From positions 744,001-808,000 of the forward strand of contig NZ_FQUP01000001.1 of NCBI RefSeq assembly GCF_900129325.1: a stretch of 64,000 bases of DNA, read 5' to 3'. Made by a program: the position numbers and the translations under genes. The notes beneath the pieces were generated by a model, which was not told the DNA's origin, ran no database searches, and worked only from the letters and a program-made list of their open reading frames with translations. Of this stretch, positions 43,750 to 51,881 are shown piece by piece. This DNA comes from Kaistia soli DSM 19436 (GTDB lineage: Bacteria > Pseudomonadota > Alphaproteobacteria > Rhizobiales > Kaistiaceae). Position 1 is the first letter of the stretch; each line of letters starts with the position of its first letter.

Positions 43750-44190
43750 TCAGTTCAGCGGGTCGTCGTCCTCATGCGGCGTGGCGATCCGGCCTTCTTC
43801 GGCTTTGTAGTAATATTGGCTGTTGATCAGCCAACCCTTCAGCGGCCGGAGCGGCGGAATGCAGGTTGCCAGCGTGAAGGGCAAAGTCGTGAACAGGTGG
43901 ACCCAATACGGCGCGGAGAACGCGGTCTCGATCCAGAGCCCGAGTATGACGCTCGGAATACAGCCGAAGCAGATCACGAAAAAGGCAGGTCCATCGGCCG
44001 GGTCGGCAAAGGAGTAGTCCAGGCCACAGACCTCGCAAGCCGGCTTCAGCGTCAGAAAGCCGTTGAACAATCGCCCTTCGCCACAGCGCGGGCAGCGGCA
44101 GCGGATGCCGGTCTTGAACGGGTTTAGGGGCGGCCACTGCGCGCCAGACGGCCGCGGCATCCCTTTCGCATCGTCTGGGCCGTCACTCAT
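43750..44190 (-). CDS. DUF983 family membrane protein with N-terminal zinc ribbon
   Basis: This 146-residue protein has a four-Cys zinc-ribbon-like motif (CPRCGEG ... CEVCGLDYS, about residues 34-58) followed by two hydrophobic segments (PAFFVICFGCIPSVILGLWIE and PYWVHLFTTLPFTLATCIPPL). This matches DUF983, a family of unknown function widespread in alphaproteobacteria. The start at 44190 has an upstream AAAGGAAA. A perfect palindrome, TGTATGCATACA, lies just upstream at 44226. Confidence 0.85.
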   Translation of the reverse strand: MSDGPDDAKGMPRPSGAQWPPLNPFKTGIRCRCPRCGEGRLFNGFLTLKPACEVCGLDYSFADPADGPAFFVICFGCIPSVILGLWIETAFSAPYWVHLFTTLPFTLATCIPPLRPLKGWLINSQYYYKAEEGRIATPHEDDDPLN

Positions 44191-44225
44191 GGGGCATTTC
44201 CTTTCACGACGTTGTTCGGTGCAAA

Positions 44226-44237
44226 TGTATGCATACA
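44226..44237. promoter_or_regulatory. Palindrome TGTATGCATACA upstream of the DUF983 gene
   Basis: This 12-bp perfect palindrome, with AT-rich flanks, lies in the 81-base gap between the DUF983 and MocR genes. Its half-site TGTATG also forms the inverted repeat at 45726-45752 on the other side of the MocR gene, so both may be targets of that regulator. Confidence 0.5.
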
Positions 44238-44271
44238 ATTCAAGATTTGTAAGCATGACACTGCGCCGCAG

Positions 44272-45639
44272 TCAGATCACCACCATTTCTTCCCCGGGAG
44301 TCCGCGAAAGAAGCGTTGCGAGTTCGTCGATTGTTGCCTCGAAGCTCTCGCGATCGGTGGCAGCGCCGAAGCCGAGCCGCACCGCTTCCGGAGCGGATTC
44401 GAGGGCGAAAGAGTCGCTTGCGACGAGGCCGAGCCCGGGCGGTTGGAAGCGGCCGAGGAAAGCGGCGCGGGTCCAGCCGACGGGAAGCGTCAGCCAGGCA
44501 TGAAAAGCCGCCGGATCGGATTGCAGCAGGCCTGACGGCAGTCGCGCCGCCGCGATCGCCTGCAGCGCGGCCGTCTCGGACCTGATGGCACCGAGCAGCG
44601 CGGCGGCGGTGCCGTCGGTGATCCAGCGGGTGGCGAGCGCTGTGGTGAGCGGAGATGCCATGGTAGCGAGGGCACGGATCGAACCCGCCAGGCGCTCGGC
44701 GACGGCTTCGTCGGGCAAGGCGAGATAGGCGATGCGCAGCGCAGGCGACAGGCACTTGGCGAGACCCGCGACGTGGTAGGTCCGCTCCGGCGCCAGGGCC
44801 GCGAAGCTGGCAGGGGGATGCAGCGGCAGCGCGCCATAGGCGTCGTCTTCGATGATCGCGAAATCGTGCCGACGCGCCACGGCGGCGATGGCCTTGCGGC
44901 GCTCCGACGAGAGCGTGATCGTCGTCGGATTATTGAGGGTGGGATTGAGGTAGAGTGCGCGCGGGGCATGTCGCGCGGCCCAGTCTTCGAGCGCATCCGG
45001 CCTCATGCCGCCCGCGTCAGCCGGCACGCCAGCGAGCGTGATGCCGAGCCGGCCGGCCAGCGCGCGGAACCCCGGATAGGTCAGGCGGTCGGTCAGAATG
45101 ACGTCACCGCGCGTGGCAAGATGCATCGTCACGACGGCCAGCGCACCCTGCGCGCCCGGTGCCACAAGGACGCGGCCAGGATCGGCGCCCGGAACGCGCG
45201 GGGCGAGGAAGGTCGCACCCGCGGCCCGGTCCTCGGCGGTCCCGCCCGGGGCCTGGTAGCGCATCAGGAGATCGAGCCCCTGCGTCTCGTTAAGAGCCGC
45301 CATGCCCTGCCAGAGACGGGCGGCGAGACGCGGATCGGAAGGGCGTGGCGGCAGGTTCATCGCGAGATCGATCCGGCCGGATGGCGGACGCTTGAACGGC
45401 CGCCGCACGAAGGTACCGCGCCCGACCCGGGCCTCGACCAGACCCTGGCGCTGCGCCTCTGCATAGGCTCGTGTCACCGTGGTGAAGTCGATCGAGAGCG
45501 CCTCGGCAAGCGCGCGCTGCGGCGGCAGGCGCTCTCCAGCGGCGAGGCGCCCCGCGGCGATATCGGCGGCGAGCGCCTCGACGATGGCCCGGAAAAGCGG
45601 CCCGGACGAACGATCGACAGTGGGTTTCCAACCGGACAT
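44272..45639 (-). CDS. MocR/GntR family regulator with aminotransferase-like domain (PdxR type)
   Basis: This 455-residue regulator has an N-terminal GntR winged helix (LFRAIVEALAADIAAGRLAAGERLPPQRALAEALSIDFTTVTRAYAEAQRQGLVEARVGRGTFV) and a fold-type I aminotransferase domain. The latter has a probable PLP-binding Lys in HVAGLAKCLSPALRIAYLALP. Such proteins sense pyridoxal phosphate or an amino compound. The ATG at 45639 is preferred over a TTG at 45666. It is divergent from an HlyD/FUSC efflux pair, with a 27-bp inverted repeat between them. It probably controls that pair and itself. Confidence 0.88.
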   Translation of the reverse strand: MSGWKPTVDRSSGPLFRAIVEALAADIAAGRLAAGERLPPQRALAEALSIDFTTVTRAYAEAQRQGLVEARVGRGTFVRRPFKRPPSGRIDLAMNLPPRPSDPRLAARLWQGMAALNETQGLDLLMRYQAPGGTAEDRAAGATFLAPRVPGADPGRVLVAPGAQGALAVVTMHLATRGDVILTDRLTYPGFRALAGRLGITLAGVPADAGGMRPDALEDWAARHAPRALYLNPTLNNPTTITLSSERRKAIAAVARRHDFAIIEDDAYGALPLHPPASFAALAPERTYHVAGLAKCLSPALRIAYLALPDEAVAERLAGSIRALATMASPLTTALATRWITDGTAAALLGAIRSETAALQAIAAARLPSGLLQSDPAAFHAWLTLPVGWTRAAFLGRFQPPGLGLVASDSFALESAPEAVRLGFGAATDRESFEATIDELATLLSRTPGEEMVVI

Positions 45640-45725
45640 GACCGGATTTTGCCTATTCGTTACCAAGATTACGCTCGATCACGACTGAGGCCTGACAAGC
45701 GGCAACGGCCGAGCCCCGCGCGATG

Positions 45726-45752
45726 ATCCATACATTTTAACATTGTATGGAT
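45726..45752. promoter_or_regulatory. 27-bp inverted repeat between MocR regulator and efflux genes
   Basis: ATCCATACA-N9-TGTATGGAT is a perfect 9-bp inverted repeat around an AT-rich 9-base spacer (TTTTAACAT). It lies in the divergent 215-base region. It shares the CATACA/TGTATG half-site with the palindrome at 44226. It is the best candidate for the MocR operator controlling the efflux genes. Confidence 0.6.
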
Positions 45753-45854
45753 CAAGCGGCGGAAGCTCGAAAACGAGGAGGCGACGATGGACAGAGGGCC
45801 TGCGGCGGGCGAACATGGCCGCGAATTCCAAGCAAGTCAGGAAACTCAACGACG

Positions 45855-46835
45855 ATGCTGCGCCGGTTGCTCGACCACCCTGTCCGGCTGATCGTCGGGA
45901 TCGCGCTTGCGCTCTTTCTCGCCTACGAGGTCAGCGTCCAGTTCTTTGCCTATACCGGCGATGCCTATATCACGACGGATGTCGTCGTGCTCTCGGCCGA
46001 GGTCGCGGGCCCGATCGACGCCATCCATGTCGAGAACAACCAGGCGGTGGCGGCGGGCGACGGGCTGTTCTCGATCGAAGCGACGCCCTATCAGCTCGCG
46101 GTGACGGAGGCGGAAGCCGTGCTGGCGCAGGCCAAGGCGGGTCAGTCGCTCGCGGGCGATCAGGTCGGAGCCGCCAAAGCAGACGTCGCCTCGGCGCAGG
46201 CCGTGCTCGACAACGCCAATGCGACGCTGACGCGGGTGCGCAGCCTGTCCGGGCAGGGATTTTCGACCGATGCGAGCCTCGACGAGGCGATCCGCGACGC
46301 GGCAACGGCCAATGCAAATCTCCTGGTGGCCCAGTCGGGGCTCGGCGTCGCCAACCAGCGCGTGACGGTCGCGGCAGCCGACGAGAGCGCGGCCGAGGCG
46401 GCGCTTGCCACGGCACGCTATCGTCTTTCCAAAACCAATGTCGCCGCGCCCACCCCCGGACGCATCGCGCCCTTCACGCGCCGCCGGGGCGATTCGCTGT
46501 CGCCGGGGACCGAGGTCATGGCGATCGTCACGGCCGAAAGGCCGCGGATCGTCGCCAATGTCGCCGAGCGGCATCTCTCCCATCTCGCGCTCGGACAACC
46601 CGCCTTCGTCACCATCGGCTCAAGGCCCTGGCACGTCCTCAGCGGCCATGTCAGCGGGATCGCGGCCGGCATCGCGCGGTCGCAGGAAGCGCAGCGGATC
46701 ATTCCCTATGTCGACCCGACTACCGACTGGGTCCGCCTGCCACGGCGCTTTCCGGTGGAGATCACCCTCGACGACCTGCCGCCCGATACGGCGCTGCCAC
46801 TTGGCGCCGATGCACGCGTCCTGATCCGGTTCTAG
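45855..46835 (+). CDS. HlyD family efflux adaptor (membrane fusion protein)
   Basis: This 326-residue periplasmic adaptor has one N-terminal membrane anchor (LIVGIALALFLAYEVSVQFFAY) and biotinyl-lipoyl half-motifs (VLSAEVAGPIDAIHVENNQAVAAGDGLFSIE). A long alpha-helical hairpin with Ala-rich heptads (about 95-200) and a beta-barrel follow. It resembles AaeA/EmrA-type adaptors. The ATG at 45855 is the first that gives a proper anchor. It is followed 3 bases later by a FUSC-type membrane protein, so the pair forms an AaeAB-like exporter, possibly for aromatic acids or xenobiotics. Confidence 0.87.
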   Translation: MLRRLLDHPVRLIVGIALALFLAYEVSVQFFAYTGDAYITTDVVVLSAEVAGPIDAIHVENNQAVAAGDGLFSIEATPYQLAVTEAEAVLAQAKAGQSLAGDQVGAAKADVASAQAVLDNANATLTRVRSLSGQGFSTDASLDEAIRDAATANANLLVAQSGLGVANQRVTVAAADESAAEAALATARYRLSKTNVAAPTPGRIAPFTRRRGDSLSPGTEVMAIVTAERPRIVANVAERHLSHLALGQPAFVTIGSRPWHVLSGHVSGIAAGIARSQEAQRIIPYVDPTTDWVRLPRRFPVEITLDDLPPDTALPLGADARVLIRF

Positions 46836-46838
46836 GCC

Positions 46839-47855
46839 ATGACGGCGACAGCGGCGGCACAGGGCGACCCGTCCGACACGCTGACGCGCAAGGCCATCGC
46901 GACGACGGTCGGTGCGGTCGGTGCGGTCTATATCGCCCTGCTCGCCGGCTTCGATAATCCCTACTGGGCCGGCCTCAGCGCCATGGTGATCGCCAACAGC
47001 GATCGGGACGAGCTGTTCACCAAGGGTCTGCTTCGCATCGCCGGTACCTTTATCGGCGTGTTCGTGGGCTATGTCGGGGCGCAGCTGCTGGAAGGATTTG
47101 CGATCGGTCAGGCTGCCGCGGCCGTCGTTGCGGCGGGTATCGCGATCTATGGCCGTCAACGCAGCGCCTTCGGCTATGCCTGGTTCTATGGTGGCGCCAC
47201 GTTCCTGCTGGTCATTGTGGCCAGCATCAGCGATCCCGGCGGGCTCTACGATTTCGCGCAGAACCGCTGCTACGAGATCGTGACGGGCGTCACCGCCGCG
47301 ACACTTGCGAGCTGGGCGCTTGGACCGGGCGCAGGCGGGACGACGCGGATCGTGGCCCACCCGCCTTCGGTGACGCCGGCGGATGCACGCCGGCTCGCCT
47401 ATGCGGCGGCCCTCGGCACGCTGGCCATCCTCATCGCCTGGACCTCCTTCTCGCTGCCATCCCTGACGCAGGTCATCGTTTCCAGTCTCATCGTGATCGA
47501 CGCCAATCCCGTCTCGACACGTCACCGTGGGCTGCAACGGATCATCGGTTGCTTCATCGGCGGCGCGGCCGGCCTGATGGTCATCGGCATCGACGCGACC
47601 AGCTTCATCTGGTGGATCGCGGCGCTGTCGCTTGGCATCTATCTGGCGGCCCGCATCCATCTCGGCGGCACCGCAAATGCCTATATCGGCACCCAGACTG
47701 CCATCGCCTTCCTGGTCACAATGGTCGACAGCGGGCCGCCGACATCGATCTTGCCGCCGGTGGAGCGGCTGGTCGGGATCATTCTCGGCGTAGCCTTGAT
47801 GAGCCTCGTCACATGGGCGGTTGCTGGACGCCCGCGCGCTGCAGCACAGGCCTAA
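46839..47855 (+). CDS. FUSC family inner-membrane protein (AaeB-like efflux component)
   Basis: This 338-residue protein has two blocks of short hydrophobic segments typical of FUSC/aromatic acid exporter proteins. The first block starts AIATTVGAVGAVYIALLAGFDNPYWAGLSAMVIA, and the repeat-like second block includes YAAALGTLAILIAWTSFSLPS. It is shorter than E. coli AaeB, which also has large soluble parts. It is coupled to the HlyD-type adaptor and probably exports an organic acid or aromatic compound. It ends 4 bases before an opposing gene. Confidence 0.85.
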   Translation: MTATAAAQGDPSDTLTRKAIATTVGAVGAVYIALLAGFDNPYWAGLSAMVIANSDRDELFTKGLLRIAGTFIGVFVGYVGAQLLEGFAIGQAAAAVVAAGIAIYGRQRSAFGYAWFYGGATFLLVIVASISDPGGLYDFAQNRCYEIVTGVTAATLASWALGPGAGGTTRIVAHPPSVTPADARRLAYAAALGTLAILIAWTSFSLPSLTQVIVSSLIVIDANPVSTRHRGLQRIIGCFIGGAAGLMVIGIDATSFIWWIAALSLGIYLAARIHLGGTANAYIGTQTAIAFLVTMVDSGPPTSILPPVERLVGIILGVALMSLVTWAVAGRPRAAAQA

Positions 47856-47859
47856 GTTC

Positions 47860-49680
47860 TCAGACGACCGCGTCAGCGTAACGGCCCGAAAGACGCCGCG
47901 TCGTGACAGCGACGTCGGCGGGCTTCGCAAAGAGATAGCCCTGACCAAGCGTGCAACCGAAGGACAGCAACCTGTCGGCCTGCAGCTGCGTCTCGACGCC
48001 CTCCGCTACGACGCGCTTGCCAAGCTTGAGGGCGATATCGACGAGCGATTCAACGATCACAGCGCTGCAGGGATCAGTCACCAGACGATCGATGAAGGAA
48101 CGGTCGATCTTGATGATGTCGCTCGGAAAGGTCAGCAGATGGGTCAGCGACGCGAAGCCGGTGCCAAAATCGTCCAACGCGACCCGGGCGCCGCGTTTTC
48201 GCAGATCCTCGACCAGATCGGCAACATTGTGCCTTGGATCATCCATGAAGATGATTTCGGTGATCTCGACGACGATCCGGCTCAGCGGCACGCCAGCTTT
48301 TGCCATTGCCGCTTCCAACCGGACGCCAAGGCTTTCCCCGATGAAATCGGCCGGCGCGACGTTGATACCGACATGGCCGCAGTCAATTCCCGCCGCCGTC
48401 CAGCCAGCGATATCCTTCGCGACCTCGGCGATCAGGTGATCAGTGAGATGATAGGCGAGCCGTGGATCCGAGAACACCTCCTGAAACTCGGCCGCGGCGA
48501 CGATACTCCCGTCGCGCCGCCGCATGCGCAGCAACGCCTCGAGACCGACGATCCGCCCGCTATCGAGACGCACGACAGGCTGGTAATGCGGAATGATGCG
48601 TTGTTCAGCGAGTGCCGTCTCGACGTCAAAGAACGCGGCTCGCCGCTGCAAAGCGGCTGTCCTCAGATGCGGCTCGAAGTCGACATACCCGGAATGAAGG
48701 TTCGAACGCGACGCGGCGCGGGCGAGCTCGGCGTTCTGGCGCAGCACTTCAGGTGTCGAGCCGTCGGAGCCGGACAGAGCTCCGCCAAGACTTACACCGC
48801 GATCAACGGCCACGGACAGCCAATCGCGTGGCCGATGCAGGACCGAAAGAACACGGAGGCCGAATTCGCGAAGCTCCTCACGATCGGCGCAGGGTGAAAT
48901 GAGAACCGCAAAGAGACCGCCGCCAAGGCAGAAGATAGATGCGTCGGGCCCTAGCTCCTGCAGCCGGTGAGCGATTTCGCGAAGCAGATTGTCCGACGAC
49001 AATTCCTCGATGCCGATGTCGATCAGGTCGAGTCGCTCAACGCCGACGAGCAGCAGGCCGAACTGCTCCTTGCCTTCGTTGCAGAGCTTGCCAATGGCCG
49101 CATCGAACGAGCGTCGATTAGGCAGACCGGTCAAAGGGTCGTAGCTGGCCAGCTGGCGGACGACCTCCTCGGCATCGCTACGCTCTATCGCAATCGCGCT
49201 GAGATGGATGCACGCCTTTACCAGGCTTCGCTCGAGCGGCGTAGGACCGCGCGCCTCTCGATAATAGAGGGCGAATGTCGCGAGCACACTGCCATCAGTC
49301 GCTATGACCGGGCTTGACCAGCACGCCCTCAGCCCCAGCGGCAGCGCAAGATCGCGATAGTCGGCCCAAAGCGGATCCGTTTCGATGTCGCGGACTTCGA
49401 CGGGACCGGCGGTCCAGGCCGCGGTGCCGCAAGAGCCGACATTGGGACCAATGGCCAGACCATTGAGCGCGTCCGAATAGGAACATGGCAGGCTCGGGGC
49501 CGCGACTGGCTGAAATCGCCCCTCTTTGATGCGGATGAGCGTGCAGATGGTGCCGGGCGCCAATGCCTCCACGTTCAGGCAGATGAGCATCGCAACATCA
49601 GGAAATGAAATCCCCAGCGCGATCGCTTCAAGAACATCGTGCTGCAACCTCTGAAGCACCGATCCGGCCGGCTCGCCCAT
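47860..49680 (-). CDS. GAF-GGDEF(degenerate)-EAL cyclic-di-GMP phosphodiesterase
   Basis: This 606-residue cytoplasmic protein has an N-terminal GAF domain (about 1-165), a GGDEF-fold domain whose active site reads GGGLF instead of GGDEF, and a complete EAL domain. EAL motifs are LEALLRMRR, the NVAPADF Asn, EITEIIF, DDFGTGFASL, KIDRSFI, AEGVET and GQGYLFAKP. The cyclase site is broken, so it is probably a phosphodiesterase that lowers cyclic di-GMP, with GTP or a GAF ligand as modulator. The ATG at 49680 with GAGG upstream is preferred over a TTG at 49797. The 276-base gap to the next gene shows no other gene. Confidence 0.9.
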   Translation of the reverse strand: MGEPAGSVLQRLQHDVLEAIALGISFPDVAMLICLNVEALAPGTICTLIRIKEGRFQPVAAPSLPCSYSDALNGLAIGPNVGSCGTAAWTAGPVEVRDIETDPLWADYRDLALPLGLRACWSSPVIATDGSVLATFALYYREARGPTPLERSLVKACIHLSAIAIERSDAEEVVRQLASYDPLTGLPNRRSFDAAIGKLCNEGKEQFGLLLVGVERLDLIDIGIEELSSDNLLREIAHRLQELGPDASIFCLGGGLFAVLISPCADREELREFGLRVLSVLHRPRDWLSVAVDRGVSLGGALSGSDGSTPEVLRQNAELARAASRSNLHSGYVDFEPHLRTAALQRRAAFFDVETALAEQRIIPHYQPVVRLDSGRIVGLEALLRMRRRDGSIVAAAEFQEVFSDPRLAYHLTDHLIAEVAKDIAGWTAAGIDCGHVGINVAPADFIGESLGVRLEAAMAKAGVPLSRIVVEITEIIFMDDPRHNVADLVEDLRKRGARVALDDFGTGFASLTHLLTFPSDIIKIDRSFIDRLVTDPCSAVIVESLVDIALKLGKRVVAEGVETQLQADRLLSFGCTLGQGYLFAKPADVAVTTRRLSGRYADAVV

Positions 49681-49956
49681 GGCGACCTCGATCTTCAAGC
49701 CGTGACCCTCGTTCGCTTCACGAGAGGCCCAGTCCGTTGCAAGGCGCGGGATTATAACCCATTCTCCGACAATACATTCAAATTGGACGCCTTCCAAAGC
49801 CGATACTCAAGGCCCAGCTATCATTGCCTCCAATGAATAACAGGCGCTTTCGACAGGCTCGCCATTTGGTGCGGAATTCTTCAAATCTGCCGCCCCTTGA
49901 CCTCCGCATACCTGGCGCACACAACACAATCGCGACGCGACCCCAAGGAGGACAGA

Positions 49957-50172
49957 ATGAAGAGCGAGACGGAACGGGCGTTTTTCGGACCCCTCTGGCG
50001 GCGCGTGGCCATGGTGGTACTCATCGCCGCATGGTTCGGCTACGAGGCCCTGTTCATCCGCGATCCGCTCTGGATGGTCATTGTCGGCGGCATGCTGGCC
50101 TACGCGACTTGGACCTATCTCATCCGCTGGAACAGCATGGAGCTGCCAGCCGCGCCGAAGGGCGACCAATAG
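49957..50172 (+). CDS. Small membrane protein of unknown function
   Basis: This 71-residue protein has two hydrophobic segments (VAMVVLIAAWFGYEALFI and LWMVIVGGMLAYATWTYLI), charged ends, and an excellent AAGGAGG ribosome-binding site. It is not recognised as a named family; the size and pattern resemble DUF3329/DUF-type small inner-membrane proteins of Rhizobiales. It lies alone between an EAL protein and an opposing esterase gene. The strong ribosome-binding site and amphipathic layout argue that it is a real gene. Confidence 0.75.
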   Translation: MKSETERAFFGPLWRRVAMVVLIAAWFGYEALFIRDPLWMVIVGGMLAYATWTYLIRWNSMELPAAPKGDQ

Positions 50173-50175
50173 CGA

Positions 50176-51150
50176 TCAGAGGCCGAGACGACGCGCCAGC
50201 CACGGAGCAGCGAGGTTGAACACCGCTGCTTCCTCGGGGAGACCGATGTCCAGGCTGACGAAGCCGTGGTTGACCCCGGAAACATGGACGAGCAGCACCG
50301 GCACGCCCGCCTCGCTCATGCGCAGGGCGACCGACCTGCCCTCGTCATAAAGCACGTCGTGCTCTGCCAGGACGACGAGCGCCGGCGGCAATCCAGCAAA
50401 GCTTTCAGCACGGACGGGCGAGGCCAAGGCTTCGCCGCGCCGCGACCGGTCGGGCACATAGCAGTCGACGAACCAGTCGATATCGCGGGTTGAGAGGCCG
50501 GCGATGCCCGAACCAAAGGCGCGGTAGCTGTTGCCCACGCCAATATCGATGAGATCGGCCATCGGATAGAACGGCACCATGCCGGCGATCGCCGGGCCAT
50601 CCTCGTCGCGCGCGCGTAGCGCCGTCGCCAGGACAAGCATGCCCCCGGCACTGTCGCCGGCCAGCGCGATCCGGGCCGGATCGCCGCCGATCGTCTCCCC
50701 GGAATTCGCGGCGAAGAGCAGGCCGGCATAGGCATCGTCGACAGGAGCAGGATAGGGGTACTCGGGCGCCAGACGATAATCGACCGACAGCACCAGCCAG
50801 TCGGCCCGGGCGGCAAAGCGCCGGCAGACGATGTCGTGCGAATCGAGATTGCCGAGGACAAATCCGCCGCCGTGAAAATAAACGAGGATCGGCAAGGGCC
50901 GCTCTGCCCCGGGCCTGCGATAGAGTCGCACGGGAATGGGCCCGGCCGGGCCCGGGATGGTCCGATCCTCGGTCAAGATGCCGTCGCCGGTACGCAGCGG
51001 CAGGCGCGCCTCGATGAAGAGCCGTCGCGCCTCGTCGAGAGGCCGCTCAAAGACCTGCGGCTGGCTCGCACGCGCGGCTGCCAGCGCCGCGAGAGTGGGA
51101 TCCAGCGGGCGGGCGGGCTTGCCCTCGGGAATGATGATCTCTTCGAGCAA
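50176..51150 (-). CDS. Alpha/beta hydrolase (HSL-type esterase/lipase)
   Basis: This 324-residue esterase is of the hormone-sensitive-lipase family (family IV). The oxyanion motif FHGGGF is near residue 95, the nucleophile Ser is in GDSAGG (about 170), the acid Asp is in AEHDVLYDEG and the His is in GVNHGFVS. It probably cleaves short acyl esters in the cytoplasm. The start appears to be TTG 51150 with AGGAACAGAACC upstream; no better ATG precedes the conserved part. The 159-base gap before it shows nothing recognisable. Confidence 0.87.
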   Translation of the reverse strand: MLEEIIIPEGKPARPLDPTLAALAAARASQPQVFERPLDEARRLFIEARLPLRTGDGILTEDRTIPGPAGPIPVRLYRRPGAERPLPILVYFHGGGFVLGNLDSHDIVCRRFAARADWLVLSVDYRLAPEYPYPAPVDDAYAGLLFAANSGETIGGDPARIALAGDSAGGMLVLATALRARDEDGPAIAGMVPFYPMADLIDIGVGNSYRAFGSGIAGLSTRDIDWFVDCYVPDRSRRGEALASPVRAESFAGLPPALVVLAEHDVLYDEGRSVALRMSEAGVPVLLVHVSGVNHGFVSLDIGLPEEAAVFNLAAPWLARRLGL

Positions 51151-51309
51151 GGTTCTGTTCCTGAAGGATTGCCGTCGCGGGAGCTGGTCGAGAATCGCCG
51201 GCGGACAAAGTCCGCTGGCGAAGATGCCGCCTGATTTATCGGCGATTTCGCTTGGATGTCCACGTCGGATGCTGCGTGTGCGACGGTCCTTCAGCGACTG
51301 TGAGGCTGG

Positions 51310-51735
51310 CTATTCGGCCAGAACGATCTCGGGCGCGCCCCGCAGCGTATTGCTGACCGTGCAGATATCGCCCTCCGCCGCCGCGATGATGGCTTCGCGC
51401 GTGGCATCATCGAGATCGCCCTCGATCTCGAATCGCACGATGAAGCGGTCGATCCGGCTCGGCCCCGCCTCGGCCTTGTCGCCCGAGACATGGACACGGA
51501 CATGGTCGAGCCTGTCGAGCACGCCGAGCTGGCTCGCCGCGATGCGGGCGCTCAAGGCGAGGCAGGCCGCGAGCGCGGAATGAAGCAGATCGAGCGGGCT
51601 GAAGCCGGCCTCGGTCGCATGGGTGGTGACGGCTAGCGTTCCGCCCGTATCGGTCGTCAGCGCCACCCGGCCGGCCTTTGCCAGCGAGGCCTCGGCGCCC
51701 GCCTGCCGCGTCTTCACTCTTCCCTGCGCCATCAT
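51310..51735 (-). CDS. OsmC family peroxiredoxin-like protein
   Basis: This 141-residue OsmC/Ohr-fold protein has the two reactive Cys in place: ALAACLALSARIAA and GDICTVSNTLRG. Such proteins reduce organic or hydrogen peroxides using thiols. Adjacent ATGs at 51735 and 51732 both fit, with GAGG upstream. It is divergent from the acyltransferase gene across about 145 bases. The family assignment is clear; the peroxide preference is not. Confidence 0.88.
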   Translation of the reverse strand: MMAQGRVKTRQAGAEASLAKAGRVALTTDTGGTLAVTTHATEAGFSPLDLLHSALAACLALSARIAASQLGVLDRLDHVRVHVSGDKAEAGPSRIDRFIVRFEIEGDLDDATREAIIAAAEGDICTVSNTLRGAPEIVLAE

Positions 51736-51881
51736 TGATCCTCGAAGTATAAGCTGGCCGATGAAGTCTAGCAGACGATGCGATGCTGCGGCGTATAGTG
51801 TCGCGCCGGACAAGCGTCCTTGCCGTGATCTTGCCGATGCCGCATAAGGCGGCGTCTTTTTCGCGAGCATGGGATTGCCGC

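Noticed and set aside
46620-47948. 442-codon - strand frame opposite the FUSC gene
   Set aside because: It is a charged, low-complexity shadow of a hydrophobic protein and lacks similarity.
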